Shown: positions 43,189 to 52,105, counted from the stretch's first letter. The stretch: 64,000 bases of DNA from JBQLZQ01 sp052168355 (GCA_052168355.1 JBQLZQ010000056.1:124001-188000), one strand, 5' to 3'. Translations and numbers: made by a program. Notes: generated by a model not told the origin, from the sequence alone.

Positions 43189-44388
43189 ATGAAGATCACC
43201 GACCTCAAATGCGCCGTGATCGGCGACAATCCCATCGTGCGGATTGTCACGGATGCCGGGATCGCCGGCTTTGGCTCGGTGGAGAGCTATAAGCCCTATC
43301 TCAAGCCGTTCGTCTTGCATTTCCGCGAAGCCCTTCTTGGCTGCGATCCCACGGATGTGGAGCGCGTGATGCAGCGCATCCGCAAGCGCGGTGCCTTCAA
43401 GCCCTATGGCGCGGCGGTCAGCGCCATCGAGCACGCGCTTTGGGACATCGCCGGCAAGGCCGCGGGCGTACCGGTCTATAAGCTTCTCGGCGGCAAGGTC
43501 CGGGACCGGGTTCGGGTCTACAACGGCGCCATCCGCGAACCCATGCCCGGCACCACGCCCGACGATTACGCGGCCGAAGCCCAGCGCATGATGGACCTGC
43601 CGCACGGGTTTTCCTTCGTCAAGATGGGCGTGGCGTTCCACAGCACAATGAAAGACGACGTCACCGATTTTCACTATGGCGAAACAATGGCGCCGAGCCC
43701 CTTCCACGGTTTCACCGCCAGCGGGCTGATGACCGAGCGCGGCATGCGGCATCTGATCGACTGCGTGGCGGCGGCAAAAGACGTGCTTGGAGACAAGGTC
43801 GGTCTGGCGCTCGACTGCGGGCCGGGTTTCACGGTGGTCGACGCAAAGCGGTTTGCCAAGGCCGTGGAGCCGTTCAACCTGATGTGGCTGGAGGACATGC
43901 TGACCGGAGATTACACTCCGTGGGTCAACGCCGACATCTATGCGGACGTCACCCGTTCGACCACGACCCCCATCCATACCGGCGAGCAGATCTACCTGCG
44001 CCAGAATTTCAAAGCGCTGATCGAAGGTCACGCCGTCAACGTTGTGGGACCCGACCCTTGCGACGTGGGCGGTATCGCCGAGTTGAAGTGGATCGCGGAG
44101 TACGCCGATCTGCACGGCATCCTGATGGCACCGCACGGCACCGGCAACGGACTGCTGGGTCTCGCGGCGCTGGTGCAGGTCTGCGCGACCATGCCGCAGA
44201 ACTATCTCGGCTTCGAGTTGCCGACGGGCAGACCCGATTGGTGGTTCGACATCGTCGACGGCCTGCCCGATCCGCTGGTCAAGGATGGCTTCATCGAGGT
44301 GTGGGACACGCCCGGTATGGGCGTCGAGATCAATGCGGACCGCGCGCGCGATTACCTTGGACCGGACGATATCGGCTTTTTCGACTGA
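43189..44388 (+). CDS. Enolase-superfamily sugar-acid dehydratase 2 (mandelate racemase subgroup)
   Basis: About 399 residues. Candidate residues are Lys in FVKMGVAF, Asp in ALDCGPGF, Glu in WLEDMLTGDY, Glu in HTGEQIYLRQ, and the dyad Asp in GPDPCDVGG and His in MAPHGTGNG. It is only distantly similar to the first copy (41248), so the two likely act on different stereoisomers or successive acids. ATG at 43189 has AAGGG upstream; it starts 2 bp after the RraA stop. Confidence 0.87.
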   Translation: MKITDLKCAVIGDNPIVRIVTDAGIAGFGSVESYKPYLKPFVLHFREALLGCDPTDVERVMQRIRKRGAFKPYGAAVSAIEHALWDIAGKAAGVPVYKLLGGKVRDRVRVYNGAIREPMPGTTPDDYAAEAQRMMDLPHGFSFVKMGVAFHSTMKDDVTDFHYGETMAPSPFHGFTASGLMTERGMRHLIDCVAAAKDVLGDKVGLALDCGPGFTVVDAKRFAKAVEPFNLMWLEDMLTGDYTPWVNADIYADVTRSTTTPIHTGEQIYLRQNFKALIEGHAVNVVGPDPCDVGGIAELKWIAEYADLHGILMAPHGTGNGLLGLAALVQVCATMPQNYLGFELPTGRPDWWFDIVDGLPDPLVKDGFIEVWDTPGMGVEINADRARDYLGPDDIGFFD

Positions 44389-44483
44389 CGCCGGTGCTCG
44401 CGCGACATCGGCTGGATCGAGCCTATCCCACCAGGATATCGATCCCGGTCGAGGATCCGGGTCGTGCCTTCTCAACAGGTCTC

Positions 44484-45464
44484 TCAGCGATCGCGCTGTG
44501 CCATTTGCGCCCGCAACGCGATGAGCGCGAGCACCGTGTCGATTGTCGGCGTCGGCGTTCCGGTAATGCCGCCCAGTTCCTGCACCGATCGGATCAACGC
44601 GTCGATTTCCATTGGCCGGCCGGCTTCAAGATCCTGCAACATCGATGTCCGATGGGCGCCGACCGCGGCTCCGCCGTCGATCCGTCGGTCGACGTCAATC
44701 GGGAACTTGACCCCCAGCTTTTCGGCGATCTGCTGCGCCTCGACCATCATGTGTCGCGCCACGGACCGGGTACCGGGGTCGGTGCAGAGCACGTCAAGCG
44801 TCGCATGGGTCAGGGCCGAAATCGGATTGAACGACAGGTTTCCCCACAGCTTGACCCAGATCTCATCGCGCAGCCGCGGACGCACCGGCGCCTTCAGACC
44901 GGCGGCGCCGAGCGCTTTCGACAACGCCAGCGCGCGATCCGATTTCGACCCGTCAGGCTCGCCGAGCGAAAACCGGTTGCCTTCGATATGCCGGATGGTG
45001 CCTGGGGCGCTCACCTCGGCCGCCGGGTAGACGACGCAGCCGAGAACGCGATCCGGCCCAAAGCCGTCCCATTGCACGTTGCCGGGGTCGACGCTGTGCA
45101 GCCGCGTTCCCTCCAGATCGCCGCCGATCTTGTGGAAGTACCACCAGGGGACACCGTTGACACCGCTGACGATCGTCGTGTCGGCACCGATCAGCGGTTG
45201 CATCCGGCCCACGAAGGCCGGAACGGAATGCGCCTTCAGCGTCACGATCACATAGTCCTGCGATCCAAGATCGGCCGGATCGTCGCTGGCCGGAATGCGC
45301 TGCGTTGTGGTGCCGGTTTCGGCCTCGATCAGCGTCAGGCCCTTTTCGCGGATCGCGGCAAGATGCGGGCCGCGGGCGACAAGGCTGACATCGACGCCGC
45401 CCCGGGCCAGCTTCGCGCCCAGATAGCCGCCGATGGCGCCCGCGCCGACAATGCAGATCTTCAT
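44484..45464 (-). CDS. 2-Dehydropantoate 2-reductase-like protein (PanE/ApbA family)
   Basis: A 326-residue NADP-dependent reductase-like protein. The Rossmann motif VGAGAIGGYLGAKLARGG starts the chain; LKAHSV near residue 75 and EIWVKLWGNLSFNPISAL near residue 205 contain the catalytic Lys and Asn positions. Since it is the last gene of an importer/CoA-ligase operon, it probably reduces a 2-keto acid other than ketopantoate. Nine bases separate it from the ligase gene. Confidence 0.85.
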   Translation of the reverse strand: MKICIVGAGAIGGYLGAKLARGGVDVSLVARGPHLAAIREKGLTLIEAETGTTTQRIPASDDPADLGSQDYVIVTLKAHSVPAFVGRMQPLIGADTTIVSGVNGVPWWYFHKIGGDLEGTRLHSVDPGNVQWDGFGPDRVLGCVVYPAAEVSAPGTIRHIEGNRFSLGEPDGSKSDRALALSKALGAAGLKAPVRPRLRDEIWVKLWGNLSFNPISALTHATLDVLCTDPGTRSVARHMMVEAQQIAEKLGVKFPIDVDRRIDGGAAVGAHRTSMLQDLEAGRPMEIDALIRSVQELGGITGTPTPTIDTVLALIALRAQMAQRDR

Positions 45465-45473
45465 GGGCCGCCC

Positions 45474-47009
45474 CTACGCCGAAGCCGTCAGGCCCAGTTT
45501 CTCGGCCAGACCGATGCGCTGCAGCTTACCCGTCGCACCCTTGGGAATCTCGTTCAGAATGAGAACCCGGCGGGGCACCTTGAAATCGGCCAGCCGGGTC
45601 GCCGCGAAGGACCGGATGTCCCGTTCGTCGGATGTGGCGCCGTCGCGCAAGACGACCGCCGCCGCGACGTCTTCGCCAAGCTTCTTGTGGGGCACGGAAA
45701 AAGTAACGACCTGCGCGATCGCGGGATGATCCATCAGGACGGCATCGACCTCCAGCGGGCTGATCTTTTCGCCGCCGCGATTGATGATCTCCTTCAGGCG
45801 TCCGGTCAGATGCAGATACCCCTCCGGATCGAACGCGCCCTGGTCGCCGGTGCGGAACCAGCGCTTGCCCTCCGCGACGAAGAAATTCTTCTCGTTCGCC
45901 TCGGGATTGCCCTCATATCCGGGCGTCACGTTTGGGCCGGCGATCACCACCTCGCCGGTGCCGTCAACCAGGCGGCCTTCGGCCTCGTGCGCGATCCGCA
46001 CCTGCGGACCGGCCGCGATGCCGACAGAGCCGGGCTGTTGCCGCTTGGGCGGCAAGGGGTTGCTGGTCATCTGATGGGTTGCCTCCGTCATCCCATAGGC
46101 CTCGATGACGGGCGCGCCGAATGTTTCGGCCAGCGCCGTCATGACCTGAGGCGGCAAGGAGGCCGAAGACGACCGCAGGAACCGAAGCTTTGTCTCGGCG
46201 ATGACATCCATGTTGCGACCGGCGCGCGTCAGGATCGCCTGATGCATCGTCGGCACGGCCGTATACCAGGTGGGTCTTGCATCCCTCATCCAGCCAAAGA
46301 ACCGCAAGGCGTCGAAACCGGGCGCACACCAAACCGAAGCCCCCGCCGCCAGAGAGGCGGCGACGGCCGCGATCAGCCCGTGAATATGGAACAACGGCAT
46401 GACGTTCAGGCAGCGGTCATCCGGCGTCAGCCCGAGAGACTTACCGATATTGCGCGCCGAGGCTGCGACGTTCGACTGCAGCAACGGCACGATCTTGGGC
46501 CGCGATGTGGTGCCGGAGGTGTGGAGGATCAGGGCGATATCGTCCGGAGCCGGTTCCGCGATCTCGGCAGCGGCGCCGGTGGGCCCGTCGGCCGACAGCT
46601 CGAACAGGCCCGCCGCTTGACCGTCGCTCCAGTTGAGCCGCAGGACCGGCATGCCGCATTTCCTGGCCGCCGCCAGCGCGGGACCATCGTAGGCTTGGTG
46701 CACCACCAGCGCTTTGGCCTTCAGATCTTCCAGATAGAATTCGTATTCTTCCTGCCGATAGGCGGGGTTCAGGGGCGCTGTCGCGGCCGCCTGGGCGATT
46801 GTCACGAACGCCGTCGCCATTTCGGGCCCGTTGGGCAGAACGATCGCCACCCGGTCATGGCGACCGATTCCCAGGTCGCGCAGTCGCGCCGCGACCTCCT
46901 TGGAGTGCTGACGCAATCCGCCATATGTCAGCCAGGTCCGCCCCGGCGCCCCGATGGCCGGGCGATCCCTGTCGTGGCCCGCCAGCAGCGCCTTCAAAGT
47001 TTCAGTCAT
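45474..47009 (-). CDS. AMP-forming acyl-CoA ligase, oxalate-CoA ligase-like
   Basis: A 511-residue adenylate-forming enzyme. P-loop HTSGTTSRPKIVPL near residue 170, PLFHIHGLIAA, AYGMTEATHQMTSNPLPPK near residue 300, RTGDQGAFDPEGYLHLTGRLKEIINRGGEKISP near residue 400 and the C-terminal Lys in PKGATGKLQR. The stretch MTEATHQMTSNPLPP is characteristic of plant/fungal and bacterial oxalyl-CoA synthetases (AAE3/Pcs60). It follows the permease gene by 54 bp in the same operon, so it likely activates the imported small acid; oxalate itself or a related dicarboxylate is the best guess. Confidence 0.85.
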   Translation of the reverse strand: MTETLKALLAGHDRDRPAIGAPGRTWLTYGGLRQHSKEVAARLRDLGIGRHDRVAIVLPNGPEMATAFVTIAQAAATAPLNPAYRQEEYEFYLEDLKAKALVVHQAYDGPALAAARKCGMPVLRLNWSDGQAAGLFELSADGPTGAAAEIAEPAPDDIALILHTSGTTSRPKIVPLLQSNVAASARNIGKSLGLTPDDRCLNVMPLFHIHGLIAAVAASLAAGASVWCAPGFDALRFFGWMRDARPTWYTAVPTMHQAILTRAGRNMDVIAETKLRFLRSSSASLPPQVMTALAETFGAPVIEAYGMTEATHQMTSNPLPPKRQQPGSVGIAAGPQVRIAHEAEGRLVDGTGEVVIAGPNVTPGYEGNPEANEKNFFVAEGKRWFRTGDQGAFDPEGYLHLTGRLKEIINRGGEKISPLEVDAVLMDHPAIAQVVTFSVPHKKLGEDVAAAVVLRDGATSDERDIRSFAATRLADFKVPRRVLILNEIPKGATGKLQRIGLAEKLGLTASA

Positions 47010-47063
47010 TGTTCTTTCCTGGCCGCCTGTTCACCGTGCCAAACGGAGGGGCGCCGGACCCGG

Positions 47064-47816
47064 TCACCGGGCCGCGGCGTAGTACGAGATTTTGCGTTCC
47101 AGATAACCGAGAAACTCGGAAATCGAGAAGGCCAAACCGAATAGCACGATCAGGACGGCCCAGAAATGGCCCATCAGGAAGTTTGAGGCATAGAGTTCGA
47201 ACAAGGCCCCGAACCCGACAATCGAAATCAGGAGCTGGCCGATGATGACGCCCTTGACCGCCCGGATGATCCCAATCCGCACGCCGCCGAGGATTTCAGG
47301 CAGAGCGGCCCAGAAATAAACCTTGAAGAAGGCATCGAGCGGCGAAGCGCCAAAACTGCGCGCCATCTCGACCAATGAGCGGTTGATTTGCAAGACCCCG
47401 GTCCGGGAATTCAGGATGATGATCCAGATCGCGAATACGGTCGTGGTGATGATGATCGACGTCATGCCGAACCCGAAAAGGACCATCAGCACCGGAACGA
47501 GCGCCGTCAGCGGCGCACTGAGAAAGATGTTGACCCATGGCAGAAGCAATTCGTCCAGCAGGCGGTTCTTGCCCATCAGAATGCCGACGGGGACACCGAT
47601 AACGATGGCCGCGAAGACACCGGCCAGAAAGGCGTACGCCGTCTCTGACAACGCCTTGAGAAACGCCGGCGTGCCGATGATGGAGAAGAGGGTGGCCACG
47701 ACCACGGACAAGGGTGGCACAAAGAAGGTGAGGTCGAGCCGGCCGATGATCTCCCACAGCAGCCCCCACATCACAAGCGAGGACATCCCGGGCAGTCGAT
47801 ATCCAAAGGCGGTCAT
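47064..47816 (-). CDS. TauT/SsuC-type ABC permease 2
   Basis: A 250-residue inner-membrane permease with six hydrophobic helices. The docking loop is EMARSFGASPLDAFFKVYFWAALPEILGGVRIG near residue 155. The operon has a second, different permease upstream of the ATPase gene (48612), so a heterodimeric channel is likely; most TauT-type systems use one permease gene. The gene starts 8 bp after the ATPase stop. Confidence 0.88.
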   Translation of the reverse strand: MTAFGYRLPGMSSLVMWGLLWEIIGRLDLTFFVPPLSVVVATLFSIIGTPAFLKALSETAYAFLAGVFAAIVIGVPVGILMGKNRLLDELLLPWVNIFLSAPLTALVPVLMVLFGFGMTSIIITTTVFAIWIIILNSRTGVLQINRSLVEMARSFGASPLDAFFKVYFWAALPEILGGVRIGIIRAVKGVIIGQLLISIVGFGALFELYASNFLMGHFWAVLIVLFGLAFSISEFLGYLERKISYYAAAR

Positions 47817-47824
47817 CTCACGCC

Positions 47825-48625
47825 CTACTCGACGTAGCTGCGCAGGGATGCCCAGATCTCATCGACGATATCGAGATATTCCGGGTCCCGACGAATGTTC
47901 GCGACACCCTTGCCGCGAAAGGCGGACGGGCGGATGATTTCAGACACACGGCTTGGGCGTGGCAGCAGGATGGCGATCTGGTCCGAGACATAGACCGCCT
48001 CTTCGATCGAATGGGTCACGAAGATGAAGGTCTTGTTTTCGTTCTGGACCAGCGCCAGCAAGTCTTCCTGAAACTTGCGGCGGGTCTGCTCGTCGACCGC
48101 GGAAAACGGTTCATCCAGCAGCAGAACCTCTGCGTCGACCGACAGCGCGCGTGAAAGCCCGACCCGCTGGCGCATTCCACCCGACAACTCATGGGGGAAC
48201 TTCTTTTCGAAACCGGCGAGCCCGACTTCGCGGATGTACTTTTCGGCGATCGCCTCTCTTTCCGATTTGGCCACCCCGCGGAGTTCCAGACCAAAGGCGA
48301 CGTTCCGAAGCACGCTTGCCCAGGGCAGCAACGCAAAATCCTGAAACACGAAGGCGCGGTCGGGTCCCGGACCCGTGACCTTGACACCGTTCACCTCGAT
48401 CTCGCCCGAACTCGGCGCCAGAAGGCCGGCGATGATCTTCAGAAGTGTCGTCTTGCCACAACCCGACGGGCCGAGAAGCGAGGTCAGCTGGCCGCGCGGA
48501 AACTCCAGCGACAGGTTCTTGAGGGCTTCGATATCGCCGTAGGTTTTCGATACGGACCGCACGGAAACCGCGCTGTCCGGAGGCGGCCCCTTCGCGTCGG
48601 CGAAAGCAACCTCAGTCTGAGACAT
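47825..48625 (-). CDS. TauT/SsuB-type ABC ATPase
   Basis: About 266 residues. Walker A GPSGCGKTTLLK, Q-loop FVFQDFALLPW, signature LSGGMRQRVGLSRAL, Walker B EVLLLDEPFSAVD, switch VTHSIEEAVYV: all intact. ATG at 48625 overlaps the end of the upstream permease gene by 14 bp; a longer frame to 48775 is inside that gene and is rejected. It powers uptake of a sulfonate-, nitrate- or carboxylate-like anion. Confidence 0.92.
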   Translation of the reverse strand: MSQTEVAFADAKGPPPDSAVSVRSVSKTYGDIEALKNLSLEFPRGQLTSLLGPSGCGKTTLLKIIAGLLAPSSGEIEVNGVKVTGPGPDRAFVFQDFALLPWASVLRNVAFGLELRGVAKSEREAIAEKYIREVGLAGFEKKFPHELSGGMRQRVGLSRALSVDAEVLLLDEPFSAVDEQTRRKFQEDLLALVQNENKTFIFVTHSIEEAVYVSDQIAILLPRPSRVSEIIRPSAFRGKGVANIRRDPEYLDIVDEIWASLRSYVE

Positions 48626-49373
48626 AACCACGGTTGTTCCCTTCAAATAGGATCTTTTCGATCCTCTCCAGCAGGTTGAGAAACAGCACCGCCAGAACGA
48701 TGATCGAGAAGATCGCGGCATACATGCTGGGGTAGTCGGCGATGGATCGGCTGAAGGATATGATGTCTCCGACACCGGTCGGGGTGATCTTCAGTTCCGA
48801 AAGGATCGCGCCGATGAACCCGGCCGATATCCCGAGACGGAGCCCTGAGAATATGACCGGCGACGCGGCCGGAATGATGATCTTCAGAATGATGTCGCGG
48901 TCGCTGGCGAGGAAAGACCGCCCCATATCCTTGATCGAGACCGGTGTGTTGCGGACGGCCGTGGCGGTATTCAGCACGATGACGGGCATCGACATGATAC
49001 AGACGACGAAGATCTTCGATGTCAGACCAATGCCATAGGCCATGACCAGAAGCGGGATCAGCGCCGCGAGGGGGGCCGCCTGCATGACGATGAAGATCGG
49101 TGAAAAGAGCCATTCGAACCGTGAACTGAGCCCGATCCAGAGCCCGAAACCGATACCGAGCAAGGCGGAGATCGCCACTCCGATGAGCAGCGGTTTCAGC
49201 GTTTCGGCATAGGCCGTGAAGATCGATCCGTCGAAGGTCATGGTAAGCAATGCGCCCATCGTTTCCAAGAACGTCGGAAACGCATAGCTTACTTGCATGC
49301 GGCCGGCGATCTCCCAGGCGCCAAAGACGATAGCCGCCGACAGCAGCTTCAGAAACAGGGGCCTGTTGCGCAT
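48612..49373 (-). CDS. TauT/SsuC-type ABC permease 1
   Basis: A 253-residue inner-membrane permease with six hydrophobic helices and the docking loop DMGRSFLASDRDIILKIIIPAASPVIFSGLRLG near residue 155. It differs clearly from the permease at 47064. The ATG is 76 bp downstream of the binding-protein stop, with a 14-bp hairpin between. Confidence 0.88.
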   Translation of the reverse strand: MRNRPLFLKLLSAAIVFGAWEIAGRMQVSYAFPTFLETMGALLTMTFDGSIFTAYAETLKPLLIGVAISALLGIGFGLWIGLSSRFEWLFSPIFIVMQAAPLAALIPLLVMAYGIGLTSKIFVVCIMSMPVIVLNTATAVRNTPVSIKDMGRSFLASDRDIILKIIIPAASPVIFSGLRLGISAGFIGAILSELKITPTGVGDIISFSRSIADYPSMYAAIFSIIVLAVLFLNLLERIEKILFEGNNRGYVSD

Positions 49374-49402
49374 CCAGATCGTCCCAGCAATTCAAGTGAA
49401 CC

Positions 49403-49442
49403 GGAGAGGCCGCCGGTCGCCAAGCGGGCCGGCGGCCTCTCC
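49403..49442 (-). other. Hairpin between binding-protein and permease genes
   Basis: A 14-bp perfect stem (GGAGAGGCCGCCGG / CCGGCGGCCTCTCC) with a 12-base loop, 8 bp after the binding-protein stop. It is the longest of the five such stems here. There is no T-tract in the direction of transcription, so it should limit rather than abolish downstream expression. Confidence 0.75.
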
Positions 49443-49449
49443 AGCCGCC

Positions 49450-50421
49450 CTACTTCATGGCCGCGTCGAGCGGCGCGAGATACCAGAAATCCTCGATATC
49501 GAGGGTGGACGCATCACCTTCGAGCTGGCCTGCCGCGGAGTACCATTCCATATCGGCCTGGGCCGCCTTGCGTCCGCCGCCATTGGCGTCGTAAAGCCCG
49601 CCGGCGACGGCTTCGGTGTAGAAGGTATCGAGCTCGTCCAGGATTTCCGCCGGAAGCTGACCGATGGGCCCGTCAGGGTCGGTTTCACGCCGGATGATGG
49701 TCGGGTCCTTGGTCATGTCCTGCCAGACGCTGACGAGGGCACTCACGAATATGTCGACCTGTTCGCTGTTTTCCTTGATCCAGTCGACATTGGCGAAAAG
49801 TGCCTCGTCACTGGCGTCGACGTCGAACATCGGTAAGACATTGAACCGATCACCGGCTTCCTTGATGATCTTGTTCTTGTTCGAAAGGTCGAGGATCGTC
49901 GCCTCCGCCTGTCCGGCGAGCATCGCAACCACCCGGTTGGCCGAGCCGGGAACGTAGGACCGCTCGCCGAACTCGATTCCCACGCGGTCTTCGATCACGT
50001 TCGCGATGGCATCCGTACCGCCGCCGCGCGAGTGCAGAAGGATCGGCTTACCGTCCAGATCTTCCAGGGTGCTGTATTCGTTCACGGCAACCGGGAAAAA
50101 CTTCAGCTTGGAAAGCTGGAAGACGATCCTGAGAGGCGCTTTCGAACGCTGCATGGCGGAATAGGGCGTGCCAAAACCGATATCCATCTGCCCGCTCAAC
50201 ACCGCCTGAATCGCGAGTTCCTCGTCCGCGAATGCGGTCCACTCATAATCCAGCCCGTTCGCCTTGGCGCGGTCGAGCGCGACGAAGAAGGCCGCGAGTT
50301 CATCCGATGGCGTTTCGGCCAGCGCGATCTTGATCGTGTCGGCCTGTGCCGCCGAGACCGCAAGGCTTGCGACTACGGGCACCACAAGGGCGAAACGGCC
50401 GATTGATTTGAAAAGGTTCAT
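49450..50421 (-). CDS. TauA/SsuA-type (NMT1-like) ABC binding protein
   Basis: A 323-residue periplasmic binding protein. Signal peptide residues 1-27 (SIGRFALVVPVVASLAVSAAQA). The mature part includes IKIALAETPSDELAAFFVALDRAKANG, AVLSGQMDIGFGTPYSAMQ and LHSRGGGTDAIANVIEDR, typical of nitrate/sulfonate/NMT1-like proteins. ATG at 50421 follows GGGAGGAG; the upstream open frame is not coding-like. It is the first gene of the operon, just downstream of its GntR gene. Confidence 0.88.
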   Translation of the reverse strand: MNLFKSIGRFALVVPVVASLAVSAAQADTIKIALAETPSDELAAFFVALDRAKANGLDYEWTAFADEELAIQAVLSGQMDIGFGTPYSAMQRSKAPLRIVFQLSKLKFFPVAVNEYSTLEDLDGKPILLHSRGGGTDAIANVIEDRVGIEFGERSYVPGSANRVVAMLAGQAEATILDLSNKNKIIKEAGDRFNVLPMFDVDASDEALFANVDWIKENSEQVDIFVSALVSVWQDMTKDPTIIRRETDPDGPIGQLPAEILDELDTFYTEAVAGGLYDANGGGRKAAQADMEWYSAAGQLEGDASTLDIEDFWYLAPLDAAMK

Positions 50422-50515
50422 TGTGGCTCTCCTCCCTGACAACATGAACGAGGGTCTTCGTCTTCGATGGGGGCGGCGTGGGGCTCGTTCTTTCCCTCTC
50501 TTGGTGTGCTCGGTA

Positions 50516-51208
50516 TCAAACCTCTCCGAATAGGCGTTGAGAAACGGAGCGCAGGTGGGTTCGCATGGCTTCATAAGCCGCTTCGGGATTGCGGACCTTT
50601 ATCGCCGCGGCGATCGCTTCGTGTTCCGCGAAACTCGTATGGTCCGGCGGCGGGCGAGAAGTCTCGCGGACGACATTGCCCCAGGCCACAGCGCGGCGAA
50701 CCTGGTTGAGCTGATCGAATAGCGTCACGAGCAGCAGATTGTCGCTGGCCGCCGCAATCGCATGGTGGAACAGATCGTCCTGGGCTTCATACTCACCCCA
50801 GCTCGATGCGGCATGCGCCCGTTCCATGGACAGGCTGATTTTTGCCAGCGCCATGCCCGAGGCATTCACCGCCGCTTCACGGGCAATCGCAGGCTCCATG
50901 GTCAGGCGCGCGCGCATCATGCGAAACGGCGTCAACTGTCGCCCAAGTTCGACGAGTGCGTTGGCAGGGTCTTCATTGCCGCCCTGCGCGACGAAAGTGC
51001 CCTTTCCGACATGCCGCCACAGCGTGCCTTCGCGCTCGAGCGCATCCAGTGCCTTGCGCAGGGCAGTCCGTTTGAGGTTGAGCTCCTCGCAAAGCTCACG
51101 CTCGGCAGGAAGCTTGGCCCCCGCCCCATAGCCGCCCTCTACGATGTAGGCGCGGACACGCGACAATACCGGGTCGTTGTGGATCAGGTCGCGCGTCAGC
51201 ACATTCAT
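50516..51208 (-). CDS. GntR-family regulator, FCD subfamily
   Basis: About 230 residues. Winged HTH with RVRAYIVEGGYGAGAKLPAERELCEELNLKRTALRKALDALEREG, then an FCD domain (AQDDLFHHAIAAASDN, EHEAIAAAIKVRNPEAAYEAMRTHL). ATG at 51208 gives the standard N-terminus; a frame to 51286 adds unsupported residues. It lies upstream of the TauT-type importer on the same strand and diverges from the FAH hydrolase, so it probably represses both from the AT-rich gap between 51209 and 51366. Confidence 0.88.
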   Translation of the reverse strand: MNVLTRDLIHNDPVLSRVRAYIVEGGYGAGAKLPAERELCEELNLKRTALRKALDALEREGTLWRHVGKGTFVAQGGNEDPANALVELGRQLTPFRMMRARLTMEPAIAREAAVNASGMALAKISLSMERAHAASSWGEYEAQDDLFHHAIAAASDNLLLVTLFDQLNQVRRAVAWGNVVRETSRPPPDHTSFAEHEAIAAAIKVRNPEAAYEAMRTHLRSVSQRLFGEV

Positions 51209-51366
51209 TACAATTGGTCGCCCATTCGACTGATAACCACTATATATTCCATGAAAATCGATAAATTGGTCGGAAAAAATATACATCCGTTGGATTGGTT
51301 GCGATTGATCTTATCATCTTGTCCGCGTATTACAAGATCGGATTTGCAACGAAGGAAGACCTCTCA
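51209..51366. promoter_or_regulatory. Divergent promoter region with repeats
   Basis: A 158-bp AT-rich gap between the GntR gene (minus) and the FAH gene (plus). It holds a direct repeat AATTGGTCG at 51212-51220 and 51264-51272, and a perfect inverted repeat ATCTTGT-N9-ACAAGAT at 51316-51338, which is 28 bp before the FAH start. The TTGGTC core of the direct repeat resembles GntR half-sites. Confidence 0.5.
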
Positions 51367-52050
51367 ATGTCCAGCTACGTCATACCGACGCCACCGGTTG
51401 CGGCCATGCCCGTTGTCGGCGGCGGCCAGTTCCCGGTCCGGCGGATTTACTGTATCGGGCGGAATTACGCCGCCCATGCCGTCGAGATGGGGCACGATCC
51501 GGATCGAGAGTCGCCCTTCTTCTTTCAGAAAAACCCGGACAACCTGGACCCGTCGGGCGAATTTCCCTATCCGCCCCATACGTCCGACGTGCATCACGAA
51601 GTGGAATTGATCGTTGCCCTGAAATCCGGTGGCAAGGACATTCCGGTCGAAAACGCGCTTGACCATGTCTGGGGGTATGCGGTTTCGCTCGACATGACCC
51701 GCCGCGATCTTCAAGGAGAAGCGAAGAAGATGGGACGGCCGTGGGAAATCGGCAAAGCGTTCGAGCGGTCGGCCCCTGTCGGGCCGCTTCACCCCGCATC
51801 CTCGGTCGGCAGCCTGACGAATGGCCGTGTTGAACTCAAGGTCAACGGCTCGGTGAAACAGGAGGGAGATCTCAACCAGATGATCTGGAAGGTGCCTGAG
51901 ATGATCTCCTACCTGTCCAACTATTTTGAGCTGGCCCCCGGCGACATCATCATGTCGGGCACCCCGTCGGGTGTCGGTCCGGTATCTCGAGGCGACACGA
52001 TGGAAGCCACGATCGAAGGGTTGGGCAGTCTTGTCGTGAAGGTCGTCTGA
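51367..52050 (+). CDS. FAH-family acylpyruvase (fumarylpyruvate hydrolase-like)
   Basis: A 227-residue fumarylacetoacetate-hydrolase-family enzyme close in pattern to NagK fumarylpyruvate hydrolases: RIYCIGRNYAAHAVEMGHDPDRE near residue 24, FFFQKNPDN, HHEVELIVAL (metal Glu), GYAVSLDMTRRDLQ (metal Asp), GRPWEIGKAFERSAP and the C-terminal GDIIMSGTPSGVGPV. It cleaves an acylpyruvate to pyruvate plus an acid. ATG at 51367 follows AAGGAAGA. A role on 2,4-diketo-3-deoxy sugar acids from the neighbouring deoxyhexose locus is an alternative. Confidence 0.85.
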   Translation: MSSYVIPTPPVAAMPVVGGGQFPVRRIYCIGRNYAAHAVEMGHDPDRESPFFFQKNPDNLDPSGEFPYPPHTSDVHHEVELIVALKSGGKDIPVENALDHVWGYAVSLDMTRRDLQGEAKKMGRPWEIGKAFERSAPVGPLHPASSVGSLTNGRVELKVNGSVKQEGDLNQMIWKVPEMISYLSNYFELAPGDIIMSGTPSGVGPVSRGDTMEATIEGLGSLVVKVV

Positions 52051-52066
52051 TAGCGGCAAAAGCAAG

Positions 52067-52090
52067 GGGCGCCGGTCGAAACCGGCGCCC
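52067..52090 (-). terminator. Hairpin terminator between converging genes
   Basis: A 10-bp perfect stem (GGGCGCCGGT / ACCGGCGCCC) with a CGAA loop. On the minus strand it lies 15 bp after the binding-protein stop and is followed by CTTGCTTTT, giving a plausible intrinsic terminator for the importer operon. It may also stop transcription from the FAH gene on the plus strand. Confidence 0.7.
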
Positions 52091-52105
52091 GACGGGTGTC
52101 AGACC

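Noticed and set aside
43884..47144. 1086-codon plus-strand open frame
   Set aside because: It is antisense to the PanE-like and CoA-ligase genes and overlaps the dehydratase in another frame; no recognisable domain or start site.
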